DNA of 39,449 nucleotides from the NCBI GenBank assembly GCA_026388765.1, contig JAPLJC010000097.1, positions 1 through 39,449 of the forward strand. The letters are read 5' to 3'. The position numbers and the translations under genes are program-made. This DNA is from Deltaproteobacteria bacterium (GTDB lineage: Bacteria; Desulfobacterota; Desulfobaccia; Desulfobaccales; 0-14-0-80-60-11). Below the pieces are notes generated by a model. That model was not told the origin of the DNA, made no database searches, and saw only the letters and a program-made list of their open reading frames with translations. The stretch's first letter is position 1, and every line of letters starts with the position of its first letter. Of this stretch, positions 31,469 through 39,449 are shown one piece after another.

Positions 31469-32543
31469 CGAAGCTGTCGAAAAAGGTTTCTTGAATCTAT
31501 TGTGATCAACCCGTAAGAGGGTTTTTGAGCTAAAGATATTTGCAGCTATTCTGATTCCTGATCTTCTCTTATATTTGTGGCCTTTCTGAGTTTCATCTAC
31601 CTTCAGCTTCACGCATATGCTACGCCATAGTTCCTGATCTTTTCTAGATTATGGACCAGGCAGTACAGCAACCATCGGATATTCACCTTGATCTTCGTCC
31701 TTAAAGTGAACCGGTCTAATCGTTTGTTAATCCGGATATTGGCAAAAACGGGTTCTACGATGGCCAGGCGTTGCGGGTAGATTCTACGTCCTGGTTCAGT
31801 GTCGATTTTCTCCGCCATCTGAGTGGAGAGACTGTCGATGGGAACTGATAGCTGTTTGCGTTTGGCACCAACAACATAAAGACACTGCGGTCTTAGCGGG
31901 CAAGTCTGGCAATCTTTTTCAGCAGCAAGATATTTGCGGTAAAGGTGCCCATGGTCGAGAACTCGTTTGACCCGCAGTTTCAAGATCTTCCCATTAGGGC
32001 AGATATACCGATCCAAAGCCTCATCATAGTGAAAGTCATTTAAAGTGAATCTTCTTACCTGACGTCGCTTCTGGGTGGCGAATCTCGGGTCCCGGTTGCG
32101 GAACTTTCTATCAGGAATATAGGCGTCCAACCCCAATTCCTGACACTCCTTTAAATTGACCTGAGTATGGTAATTGCTGTCGGCGGTAAGAATCTTCTCC
32201 TGAAAGTAGTCCGGCCCATGACCAAGGCTCTGTAGGTTTGTCAGGGCTCCGGCCAGCATGGGCGGGACATGGCCGTGGTCTTGGCCATGGCCGAAGGCCT
32301 CACCAGGAACAATCACCTGGTGCCTGGCGTCTATGAGGGCCTGGCTGTTATACCCTTGGACGATAGTCATAAATTTTAAATTTGGCCAGGGCTTATCCGC
32401 CCAAAAAAATCATTGGCCAAGGATAGCACACAACGGCTCTTTGTTAAATATTATAATCAGTTAGATGTAAATTTTTGGGGTGGATCGATGCAGACAAACA
32501 TTATGAAAGAACTGATCGGGAGGTACCTTTTTCGACAGCCTCA
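31469..32543. mobile_element. Decayed IS1182-type insertion element
   Basis: The element is bounded by inverted repeats sharing GCTGTCGAAAAAGGT (31473-31487) and its complement (32525-32539). It is about 1.07 kb, while IS1182-group elements are usually 1.6-1.9 kb, and its transposase lacks the N-terminal part. An internal deletion is the simplest reading. No convincing target-site duplication is visible. Composition is AT-richer than the flanks. Confidence 0.75.
31609..32370 (-). pseudogene. IS1182-family DDE transposase, N-terminally truncated
   Basis: The 253-aa frame begins at MTIVQGYNSQALIDARHQVIV, which corresponds to the middle of IS1182-type transposases (the usual VQGYNAQAAVD block). 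It then has the second-Asp region ILTADSNYHT, the zinc-like cluster CQTCPLRPQC and the glutamate block AIVEPVFANIR, and it ends normally. Roughly the first 200 residues, including the first catalytic Asp, are missing. The 170 nt between this frame and the right inverted repeat contain stops in the matching frame. It is therefore almost certainly inactive. Confidence 0.85.
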
Positions 32544-32717
32544 GCAGCTAGCAGTTTCCGCCTCAGGTCGATGATTACTTTTGCTGGGTCTTAAATCAGG
32601 CCAATGGACCGCGTAACCTGGCGCCCAGGAACATCGCGGCGAAGCCGCTGGCCCTTGAGGCCGGCGATTATGGTTTTTGGGTCCTCGGTCAGCGGCGATC
32701 TTTCCCACAATTTAGGC
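32544..32717. other. Gene-free stretch between IS remnant and wecB
   Basis: About 170 nt separate the wecB stop codon from the IS end. A short minus-strand frame reading LWERSPLTEDPKTIIAGL is present but has no recognised similarity. It may be the scar of a gene lost when the element inserted; nothing else is visible. Confidence 0.4.
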
Positions 32718-33905
32718 TTAATCCAATATTTTTGCCAAAATCTGGACAATCCGGCTAGCCGCCTGGCCGTCCCCATAGGGGTTCTGGGCCTGTGCCATGG
32801 CTTGGTAACTGGCCGGATTATCCAGCAGTTCCCGGACCGCTCGGATAATTTCCAGCCGATCAGTCCCCACCAGTTTGACCGTGTTGGCCCAAAGCCCTTC
32901 CGGGCGCTCGGTGACCTCCCGCATCACTAGAACCGGTTTACCCAAACCCGGGGCCTCCTCCTGAATGCCCCCCGAATCGGTCAGCACCAGGTAGCTTTTG
33001 CTCATCAGATAAACAAACGGAGCGTAATCCAGGGGTGGCAGCAGGGAGAGAAGGCCTCCTCCGGCCACCTCCAAGGTGAAGGAGACTGGAGCCTGCTGGG
33101 TGGCCACCCGGGTTCCCACCAGAATGTCCCGCACCGGCTCCTGTACCCGGGGGTTTAGGTGCACCGGATAAACCAGATGGATATCTGGGCGCGTTTCCAC
33201 CAGATCCCGAAGCGCCAAACAGATGTTCCGAAAACCGGGGCCAAAGTTTTCCCGGCGGTGGCCGGTTACTAAAATTAGACGGCGGCTATCCAGGGTGAGA
33301 CCATAACGTTCTGTCAGAAAGTCGCTCCAGGTCTTATCCTCCCGGGCCACCAGAGTGGCAATCATTTGTAAGGCGTCGATTACGGTATTGCCGGTAACCC
33401 AGATATTTTCTGCCGGCACTCCTTCCGCCAGCAGGTTGTCTCGGGCCCAAGGGGTAGGGGCAAAATGATAATCTGCCAGGGACCCAACCAACCGGCGGTT
33501 GATTTCTTCTGGAAAGGGGCGGTACTTATCCCTGGTGCGCAAGCCTGCCTCCACATGGCCCACCGGAATGTGCAGGTAAAAGGCTGCCAAAGCGGCGGCA
33601 AAGGTGGTGGTGGTGTCACCATGCACCAGAACCAGTTGGGGCCTCTCTTTTTCCAATAGATCCTTGAGTCCTTTTATCACCCGGACCGTAATGTCGAAGA
33701 GGTCCTGGTCCGGGGTCATCAGGTCCAGATCATAGTCAGGCACCACGTTGAACAACTCCAGCACTTGATCCAGCATCTGGCGGTGCTGGGCAGTGACCGC
33801 CACCTTGACCTGAAAGGCCTCTGCCTCCTCCTTCAGGCGCAAAACCACCGGGGCCATCTTAATGGCTTCAGGTCTGGTGCCGAAGATGATGACGATTTTT
33901 CTCAT
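32718..33905 (-). CDS. wecB: UDP-N-acetylglucosamine 2-epimerase (non-hydrolysing)
   Basis: The 395-aa GT-B-fold enzyme has the standard opening IIFGTRPEAIKMAPVV, the HGDTTTTFAAALAAFY block near residue 95, GHVEAGLRT near 117, the VTGHRRENFG block near 215 and the DSGGIQEEAPGLGKPVLVMREVTERPEG block near 313. It interconverts UDP-GlcNAc and UDP-ManNAc in the cytoplasm. The setting, last gene of an nfrB-nfrA-DUF4434 row, suggests it supplies UDP-ManNAc to the NfrB-type synthase; in E. coli the NfrA/NfrB glycan also depends on WecB. A GATAAT lies 9 nt before the ATG in the 127-nt upstream gap, so an internal promoter is possible. Length and motifs are complete. Confidence 0.95.
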   Translation of the reverse strand: MRKIVIIFGTRPEAIKMAPVVLRLKEEAEAFQVKVAVTAQHRQMLDQVLELFNVVPDYDLDLMTPDQDLFDITVRVIKGLKDLLEKERPQLVLVHGDTTTTFAAALAAFYLHIPVGHVEAGLRTRDKYRPFPEEINRRLVGSLADYHFAPTPWARDNLLAEGVPAENIWVTGNTVIDALQMIATLVAREDKTWSDFLTERYGLTLDSRRLILVTGHRRENFGPGFRNICLALRDLVETRPDIHLVYPVHLNPRVQEPVRDILVGTRVATQQAPVSFTLEVAGGGLLSLLPPLDYAPFVYLMSKSYLVLTDSGGIQEEAPGLGKPVLVMREVTERPEGLWANTVKLVGTDRLEIIRAVRELLDNPASYQAMAQAQNPYGDGQAASRIVQILAKILD

Positions 33906-34032
33906 TGATCCGAAATTATCCCAAAGCCTTGGCTGCTCAGAAGTGAGAGCATTGAGGAGCTAGGTTTCATCAATGAAGTGATTAACCTCTTATTTTTCGC
34001 CCTAGCTCACTGAAACTGATTATCGGAGAAAG

Positions 34033-35073
34033 TCACCATGACGGCTTGGTATAATCTAGATAAGCATTAAAAAGCTTATCCGCCTCCGGTCCCCCCAAAG
34101 GCGTCATATATTCCGGGACGCTGAAGGCCAGGATGCCGCCGGTGGCGAAGCGGGAGGCAATCTCCAGTTGACGCCGCACCAGTTCCCAAGAGGCGGGCTG
34201 GGCCCGGAAAGGGCGCTCGCTCACCTGGCGAAACAGCTCCACCACCACTTGCAATTCCCGGGACTGAGTCTGGACCGCCTGACGTAGGGCCCCCAGGTAA
34301 AAGGTCAACTCATCCAACTTGAGTTTTCCTGCCCCGATTCCATCTTGAAAAAAGACGGTATCGATGGCCGACACCCCCAGCAGGGACTGCCAGAAGCGAC
34401 CGAAGGTCCTTGGGTCGGTGCGGCCATTGCCGAACCCTGAAACCGCCACCGTAGTTCCCGGGGTAAGTTTATGCAGGTAGGTGGTCAGATCCCGGAGGAA
34501 AGCAAAGAGCACCTCCTGGGCCGGGGCTTCCTGCCAGTTGATATCGTCCACTTCCTCCGGGATATACCACCCTCGAAAAGATGGATGGTCCCGAAGCTGC
34601 GGCGCCAGGCGCTCGGCCACGGCTTCATCCCGTAGCTGCACCCGCCGCAGATAAATTTCCACTAACTTCGGCTCCCGGCGAATCTTTTCCCAAAATCCAG
34701 GGTCATGGGCCAGGCCCACCCAGACCTTCAGCCCCGCCGCATCCGCCAGTCGCATAATGGTGGTCAACGGCGGCTGGGCCACCTGCTGATATTCCGGAGC
34801 AGGGAAAAAGGCGAGATCATCGTAAACGGTCCACTGGATCACCAACTGGGTCAGGCGCAGTTCCTTGAAGTACCCAAACAACTTAGTCCAATCTGCCGGC
34901 TGCCAGTCGCGGTGGGCTGCGGTTAACTGCAGGAAGGTCCCTTGGAGGCGGGCCGCGGACGCGGCGCCTGGCTCGCCGGCCACTGCCTGGGTGCATAACA
35001 GGATAGTGAAAACGGTCGCCACCAGCATCGGGCTCAGGGCGAATGGTCTTTTTTCCAGATAAATTCTTTTCAA
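34033..35073 (-). CDS. DUF4434 periplasmic TIM-barrel-like protein
   Basis: The 346-aa protein uses a TTG start at 35073 with GGAAGG 7 nt upstream. A signal peptide (residues about 1-32, ending QAVAG) targets it to the periplasm. The mature part has the DUF4434 pattern: LQGTFLQLTAAHRDWQPADW at the start, LTQLVIQWTVYDD, GLKVWVGLAHDPGFW, and the acidic motif FRGWYIPEEVDDINW near residue 170, whose Glu residues are candidates for glycosidase-type catalysis. To my memory E. coli YbcH, the gene after nfrA, is of the same family; that should be checked. It lies 33 nt after nfrA, so a role in trimming or modifying the exported glycan is inferred. Confidence 0.82.
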   Translation of the reverse strand: MKRIYLEKRPFALSPMLVATVFTILLCTQAVAGEPGAASAARLQGTFLQLTAAHRDWQPADWTKLFGYFKELRLTQLVIQWTVYDDLAFFPAPEYQQVAQPPLTTIMRLADAAGLKVWVGLAHDPGFWEKIRREPKLVEIYLRRVQLRDEAVAERLAPQLRDHPSFRGWYIPEEVDDINWQEAPAQEVLFAFLRDLTTYLHKLTPGTTVAVSGFGNGRTDPRTFGRFWQSLLGVSAIDTVFFQDGIGAGKLKLDELTFYLGALRQAVQTQSRELQVVVELFRQVSERPFRAQPASWELVRRQLEIASRFATGGILAFSVPEYMTPLGGPEADKLFNAYLDYTKPSW

Positions 35074-35106
35074 GGGTCAACCTTCCGGCTTTTGCCTCTT
35101 TCGCAG

Positions 35107-38100
35107 CTAGAAATGAAAGATCCCGGTAAGAAAGAAACCGTCATATTTATCCCCGCTGACTTTGAAGTCCCGATTGAGGAAATTCCCATGCTTATAATAC
35201 GCCAGGATCTCAAAGCTGGCCCGGTGCACTTCGTAACGGGTTTCCAGGAGTAGTAATTTTACTGATAACCCGGCGCCTGCTTCCAGGTAAGAGCTAGTGA
35301 GTTTGAGCGGGTCCTGGTAGCGGGCGTCCACCACCAGATGGGGGGTGAGAAGCACGGAGTCATTGAGGTTGAACGTCACCCCCTGCCGGATTTCGGCATA
35401 ATAGGACCAGGTCCCCGGCGTCTTGGTGAAAAAGGCCGCATCGCCGTAAAGGAAGGTGTAATTCCACCGCCTTTGACCCGGCTTCAAATCATAGCCGTAG
35501 TCCCAGGAGTAGAGTAACCTCAGGAGCCAGTCGTCCAGCGCTTTGTCCCCCATTTTAAAAAGCCGCTCGCCCCAGAGATAGAAATTTTGGGTCTTGAGGG
35601 GTTTATAGCGCAGGCCCACGCCACCCTGGAAGGAGTCTTCGTCAAACCGCATGGACCCGGGCTTGATATTCCAAAGGACCCGGGTGAAGACCTGAAAAAT
35701 ACGTTCGTCCCGGAACCCGAACTCCGGCGGCTGATAGGCGAACTCCACGCCGCCCTGGGAGGGGACGGGGCCGGCTCCCAGGCCCCCCGGGGCCACGCTC
35801 TGCCCAGCCTTGGCCGTTTGATAAGAAAGATAGGCGGTAAAATCATAGCGGTTGGTGATTTTGCTGACCTCTTTACGTAACCGGTACATGTCCTGGCGCA
35901 ACTGTTCGGCTTCCTCGGGGGTGCGCACCGGATAGAGGGGCTGATTGTCGATGGCCCGTTTAAACCACTCCACTGCCGCATCGTTGTGGAGCGCGTGCAT
36001 ATGGAGATAGCCCAGTTCTTCATATAATTTGAGATGATCAGGGTCGCGCCGCAATACTTCTTCAAAGACCCGGGCCGATTGCTGATAATCTTTCCGGTCC
36101 AGGTAAGCATACCCCAGCGCCACCTCGAATTGATTATTCCCGGGGTCCCGGTCCGCGGCCTTTTGCAGGTAAAGGATAGCCTCCGGGGTTTTCTTCTTTT
36201 CCTGATAGATCAGCCCGATGCGGTAATCCCGGGCCGGGGTGTCCTCGATCCGGTTGGCCTGGGTTAAGGCTTCCACGGCTTTTTCCGGCTGCTGCAAGGC
36301 CTTCAGGTTGGCGGACGTTTCCTCCAGACGTTCGGCTTGCTGAGCCGGGAGGAGTTTTCTGGGGTCAATCTTCTCCAGGATGGCCAGGGCATCCTGGAAC
36401 TGGCCCAGGCGCCGCAGCATCTTGGCATAAGCCAGGGCGATCACCGGGTCGTCTTGCATTTTCAGGGATTGGGACCATACTTCCGCCGCCCGGGCGTATT
36501 CGGCTTCATCGGCATAAAGGTATCCCAGGGCATTAAGCATGTCTCGGAGTTCCGTTGGCGTCAGTTGCTTTTCGAATACCTGAGCTTGGTCCAAATAAGG
36601 GATGGCCAGGCCCGGTTTACGCAGTGCCTGGTAGGTCAAGCCCAGATAAACGAGAGTTTGGGGGTCCCGGCGGACCTCCAAGGCCTGGCGGAACTGCTGC
36701 AAAGCCTCCGGCCATTGCTTCAACTTAAACAGGGCAGCCCCAAGATTCTGCCGGACCTCCCACCAGTCCCGGCCTGCGGCCAAAGCCTGCCGAAACGCGT
36801 CCGCGGCCTCCTGGTAGCGCTCCAGTTTAAGGGCGGTGAACCCCAGGCTCTCCCAGATCGGCCCCTCAGTCCCGGGCCGGTGGGAAAGCTCCAGGGCTTT
36901 TTTCTGGTACACCAGGGCCTGTGCCGGGGATTTGAGTTTCAGGGCAATCTCCGCCAGGGATTGATAGAGATAAGGATCATGCGGCTGCAAGGCCAGCGCC
37001 TTTTCCAAGGCGCGCTGAGCCTCGTGGTAGCCTGCCAATTGATAGTAGATGGCCCCCAGCTGTTTATAGACCAGGAGCCGTTGATTTCCCGGCAAGCTCC
37101 CGGCGGCGGCCTGTTCCAGGTGAAAAGCCGCGGCCTGACGGTCCCCGGTTTTTTCCAAAAGGAGCCCTAATTTCAGGTGGATCTGGGGGGAGGGCTGACG
37201 CTTAAGCATCTCCCGGTATAAAGCCGCGGCCTGCCCCAAACGCCCCTCCCGCTCCCGGGTCTGGGCCAGGGCCTCCATAGCCGGCAGGTCGTCCTTGATG
37301 CCGGCGGCCCCTTGAAAGGCCCGGGCGGCCTCAGCGAATTTTCCCCGCTTGGTATAGGTGTTTCCCAGGGCGGTATAGATGCGGTAGCGTTCTTCAGGAG
37401 TTTGGGCCTCGGGCAGCAACCGGCTGAGCCGATCCGTCGCCTCCTGGTAATCTTTCAGCAATCCCAGGATGTTGAGATAAAATTCCCGATCCTGGGGGGC
37501 GGACTTAAGGGCCAGGGCTCGCTCAATGTAATCAGCACTAGCGTCATAGTCTTTCTGGGCGTAGGCCAATTCCGCCAGGGTCCGCCACATCTCCGGGTTG
37601 TCCGGTTCCAGTTTTTGGGCCGCCTGGAAGGCCTGGGAGGCGGTCGCCCAGTCCTGGCGCTTGCGGGCCAACTCCCCCAGGGCCCGGTAGGCCCGCAGCC
37701 GCTCCGGCGCCTCCTTGGCCCGCTCCAGCGCCCGACGATAGGCCGTTTCCGCCTCCGCCAGTTGGCCCGACCCTTCCAGGGCCAGGCCCCGGCGATAGGA
37801 GAGGTTGAAATCCTCCTCCAACTTTCCCAGGTCTTCCAGCCGTTTCAGCGCCATGGCATAGTTTTTCTGCTGAAGGGCCAGGTCCACCAGCATATTAAGG
37901 GCGAACCGGTGATTCCCAGGGGTAATATTGGCCTGGTCGGCGGCCTCCTGAAAGTCGTCCTGAGCCTTTTCCGGACGGCCCAGGGCTTGCTGGGACAAGC
38001 CCCGGTACAGCAAACCCGGAATGAATTGGGGGTGCTCTTTGAGGATCAGGTCGGCCTGACGGATGGTCTCCCCATAATCCTTCATTTTGAACAGGATTAA

Positions 38101-38403
38101 CAGGTAATGGTAACGGGCTTCGGAATTCCTGGGGTCAAGGGTCAAGTATTTTTCCAGTTCCTGACGGGCCTCGGTTAGTCGGCCGGCTGCCATTAGCTTC
38201 TGGGCCCGGTCCAGATGGGCAAAACCTTGGAAGCGGCGAATCTCCCGGGTCAGCCAGCTTTCTTCCCGTTGTCCCCGAAGTTGCTTCAGGTAATCGGCGC
38301 TGGGCGACTCTTGCCCGAAGGTTGGACCCGCCGGCAAGAGCAGGAAAAGGATCATGGCGAGTCCCAAGGGCAGAAGGCGAAGCGGGAGCGAAACAGGTCT
38401 CAT
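35107..38403 (-). CDS. nfrA: NfrA-like TPR / outer-membrane glycan export protein
   Basis: The 1098-aa protein has a signal peptide (residues 1-30), a very long TPR array (about 45-840; motifs such as WATASQAFQAAQKLEPDNPEMWRTLAELAYAQKDYD), and a C-terminal domain at about 845-1098. That domain matches the NfrA (phage N4 adsorption protein A) C-terminus: GGVGLRYKPLKTQNFYLWGERLFKMGD, RRWNYTFLYGDAAFF, TWSYYAEIRQGVTFNLND and the final FLTGIFHF, a typical beta-barrel ending aromatic. E. coli NfrA is about 990 aa, so this copy has a somewhat longer TPR part. TPR plus barrel resembles BcsC, AlgK/AlgE and PgaA exporters. The ATG overlaps the nfrB stop by 4 nt. Confidence 0.9.
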   Translation of the reverse strand: MRPVSLPLRLLPLGLAMILFLLLPAGPTFGQESPSADYLKQLRGQREESWLTREIRRFQGFAHLDRAQKLMAAGRLTEARQELEKYLTLDPRNSEARYHYLLILFKMKDYGETIRQADLILKEHPQFIPGLLYRGLSQQALGRPEKAQDDFQEAADQANITPGNHRFALNMLVDLALQQKNYAMALKRLEDLGKLEEDFNLSYRRGLALEGSGQLAEAETAYRRALERAKEAPERLRAYRALGELARKRQDWATASQAFQAAQKLEPDNPEMWRTLAELAYAQKDYDASADYIERALALKSAPQDREFYLNILGLLKDYQEATDRLSRLLPEAQTPEERYRIYTALGNTYTKRGKFAEAARAFQGAAGIKDDLPAMEALAQTREREGRLGQAAALYREMLKRQPSPQIHLKLGLLLEKTGDRQAAAFHLEQAAAGSLPGNQRLLVYKQLGAIYYQLAGYHEAQRALEKALALQPHDPYLYQSLAEIALKLKSPAQALVYQKKALELSHRPGTEGPIWESLGFTALKLERYQEAADAFRQALAAGRDWWEVRQNLGAALFKLKQWPEALQQFRQALEVRRDPQTLVYLGLTYQALRKPGLAIPYLDQAQVFEKQLTPTELRDMLNALGYLYADEAEYARAAEVWSQSLKMQDDPVIALAYAKMLRRLGQFQDALAILEKIDPRKLLPAQQAERLEETSANLKALQQPEKAVEALTQANRIEDTPARDYRIGLIYQEKKKTPEAILYLQKAADRDPGNNQFEVALGYAYLDRKDYQQSARVFEEVLRRDPDHLKLYEELGYLHMHALHNDAAVEWFKRAIDNQPLYPVRTPEEAEQLRQDMYRLRKEVSKITNRYDFTAYLSYQTAKAGQSVAPGGLGAGPVPSQGGVEFAYQPPEFGFRDERIFQVFTRVLWNIKPGSMRFDEDSFQGGVGLRYKPLKTQNFYLWGERLFKMGDKALDDWLLRLLYSWDYGYDLKPGQRRWNYTFLYGDAAFFTKTPGTWSYYAEIRQGVTFNLNDSVLLTPHLVVDARYQDPLKLTSSYLEAGAGLSVKLLLLETRYEVHRASFEILAYYKHGNFLNRDFKVSGDKYDGFFLTGIFHF

Positions 38404-39449
38404 GCCGGTGAATCCTTCGGAGACAAAATTTCTTGCAGTTGCGCTTTCGTAAGCAATTTCAGGTCCACCAACACCTGGCCCAGGCGCCGGAACCGTCTCT
38501 GCTGCACCTCCAGGGCCTGCTGCAACTGGTCCGGGGTCAGGTAATGATTTTGCACCAGGAAATCCCGCAAGGTGAGGCGGCCATCGGCGCGATACTGGAT
38601 AATGGCTTGGTCCAGGGTGGCGGGATCAATCATGGACAGTTCCAACAGGATATCCCCCAGGCGGACGTAAGACCGGCGCTGCTCCTTCAAGGCCTCATGT
38701 AATTGGGCCGGGGTAATGAGCTGCCGGTTCAGCAGTATCTGCCCCAGGCGAGGTCTTCCCTCGGCCTCAGCCTCCGCCAGGCGCTGGTAACCTCTCTGGA
38801 TAGCAAAGGCCAGGTTGTTTCGCGTGGTGAGACAGATATCCAGGGGGCGCCCCAGCCGTTGTTCCAGTTGATCCAGCCGGTCGCGGCTCGGCACCTCCAG
38901 GGTAGCCACCACCAGGCGGCCAGCCCGGGTAATTTCCACCGGAAAGACCCCGTAATGAATGGCTACCTCCCGAGGCAGCATACTCAATAGTTCCAGGGGG
39001 ACCTCATAGGGGTCAATCTCCCGGGTCGACAAATATAACTGCACCCCCAAGACCTGGATCAGCTCTTCTTCCTTCACCAGACCCATATCCAGGAGAATGG
39101 TCCCCAGGGGACGGGGGTCCTGTTTCTGCCGCATCAGGGCTTCATCCAGTTGCTTTACCGTGATGAAGCGCCGGTCCAGCAGCAGATCCCCTAATTTGCG
39201 GCGATAAGACTTGAGTTCGGCATCGGAGGGAAAGATATGGCTGGTCTTGTCCCAGGGAATGAATTTCCCGGTGACGAGATATTTCCCATACAGGTAAAGG
39301 GCACGGGAGCCGGCCACAAAGTTGATGATATTGCCCCAGAAAAACCGGGGGATGGAAAGCAGGGCCTGGGGCAGATCGTAAAAACGGTAGACGCAGAAGC
39401 AGCGCTCACCGATGCGCACCAACATAAACGCGGTATCCGCCCAAATCAG
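38400..39449 (-). CDS. nfrB: NfrB-like glycosyltransferase, C-terminal part, with MshEN c-di-GMP sensor (5' end outside window)
   Basis: The frame is open to the window edge (LIWADTAF precedes the first in-window Met), so the gene continues. The visible part, about 349 codons, starts with the end of a GT2 domain and its membrane segment (ALLSIPRFFWGNIINFVAGSRALYLYGKYLVTGKFIPWDKTSH), a block characteristic of NfrB. A complete MshEN/T2SSE-N domain follows (about 39200-38789): two RLG-type motifs, RKLGDLLLDRRFITVKQLDE and PLGTILLDMGLVKEEELIQV, then the REIDPYEVP globular half. Four more such motifs follow (about 38756-38420). MshEN domains bind c-di-GMP. The protein should be an inner-membrane glycan polymerase switched on by c-di-GMP, feeding NfrA. 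Confidence 0.88.
   Translation of the reverse strand: MIWADTAFMLVRIGERCFCVYRFYDLPQALLSIPRFFWGNIINFVAGSRALYLYGKYLVTGKFIPWDKTSHIFPSDAELKSYRRKLGDLLLDRRFITVKQLDEALMRQKQDPRPLGTILLDMGLVKEEELIQVLGVQLYLSTREIDPYEVPLELLSMLPREVAIHYGVFPVEITRAGRLVVATLEVPSRDRLDQLEQRLGRPLDICLTTRNNLAFAIQRGYQRLAEAEAEGRPRLGQILLNRQLITPAQLHEALKEQRRSYVRLGDILLELSMIDPATLDQAIIQYRADGRLTLRDFLVQNHYLTPDQLQQALEVQQRRFRRLGQVLVDLKLLTKAQLQEILSPKDSPA

Noticed and set aside
31465-32551. CTAG on both sides of the IS remnant as target-site duplication
   Set aside because: CTAG occurs at 31465-31468 and 32548-32551 but at unequal distances (4 and 8 nt) from the matching repeat ends, so a duplication is not supported.

Overview
The window reads as a chromosomal piece of a GC-rich, anaerobic delta-type bacterium (Desulfobacterota; a complete-oxidising sulfate reducer or a syntroph is the best guess). 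The basis is an NfnAB-type transhydrogenase, formyl-THF synthetase and a MetV-MetF pair (methyl-branch Wood-Ljungdahl enzymes), plus BamD, TolC and lipoprotein-processing genes of a diderm. No rRNA, tRNA or CRISPR array was recognised. The taxonomic call is inference, because no marker gene could be searched.

Layout. 1-2352 (-): nfnA-nfnB, with a CRP/FNR-type palindrome upstream. 2646-3150 (-): brnT-brnA toxin-antitoxin. 3280-7124: fhs (-) divergent from metV-metF (+), carbon-one metabolism. 7344-9710 (+): small membrane protein, then trxA-trxB-bamD. 9934-13378 (+): a PstS-like periplasmic binding protein coupled to a hybrid sensor kinase whose 5' third is strikingly AT-rich. 13453-14010: a RAYT transposase bracketed by REP hairpins. 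14077-14832 (-): surE. 15056-19533 (-): a GldA/GldF/GldG-like ABC export operon with a DUF4340 protein. 19702-20634 (-): an NDP-sugar epimerase. 20857-25075 (+): TolC-family protein and a large delta-60-repeat secreted protein. 25269-30319 (-): ileS-lspA-lgt-cdsA. 30548-31356 (+): two small unknown genes among dispersed palindromic repeats. 31469-32543: a decayed IS1182-type element. 32718-39449 (-): nfrB (partial)-nfrA-DUF4434-wecB.

The most notable system is the right-hand operon. It has the parts of the E. coli c-di-GMP-controlled NfrA/NfrB surface-glycan pathway (the phage N4 receptor): a GT2 synthase with MshEN c-di-GMP sensor modules, a TPR/outer-membrane export protein, a DUF4434 periplasmic protein, and the UDP-GlcNAc 2-epimerase that would supply UDP-ManNAc. 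Here the epimerase sits beside the synthase and export genes. The synthase tail carries four extra RLG-type half-motifs beyond the canonical MshEN domain.

A second recurring signal is leaderless transcription. At brnT, surE and the small gene at 30548, a good -10 box ends only 5-6 nt before the ATG and no Shine-Dalgarno sequence is present. Several families of palindromic repeats (REP-like) are scattered between genes, and a RAYT gene lies in the middle of one family.
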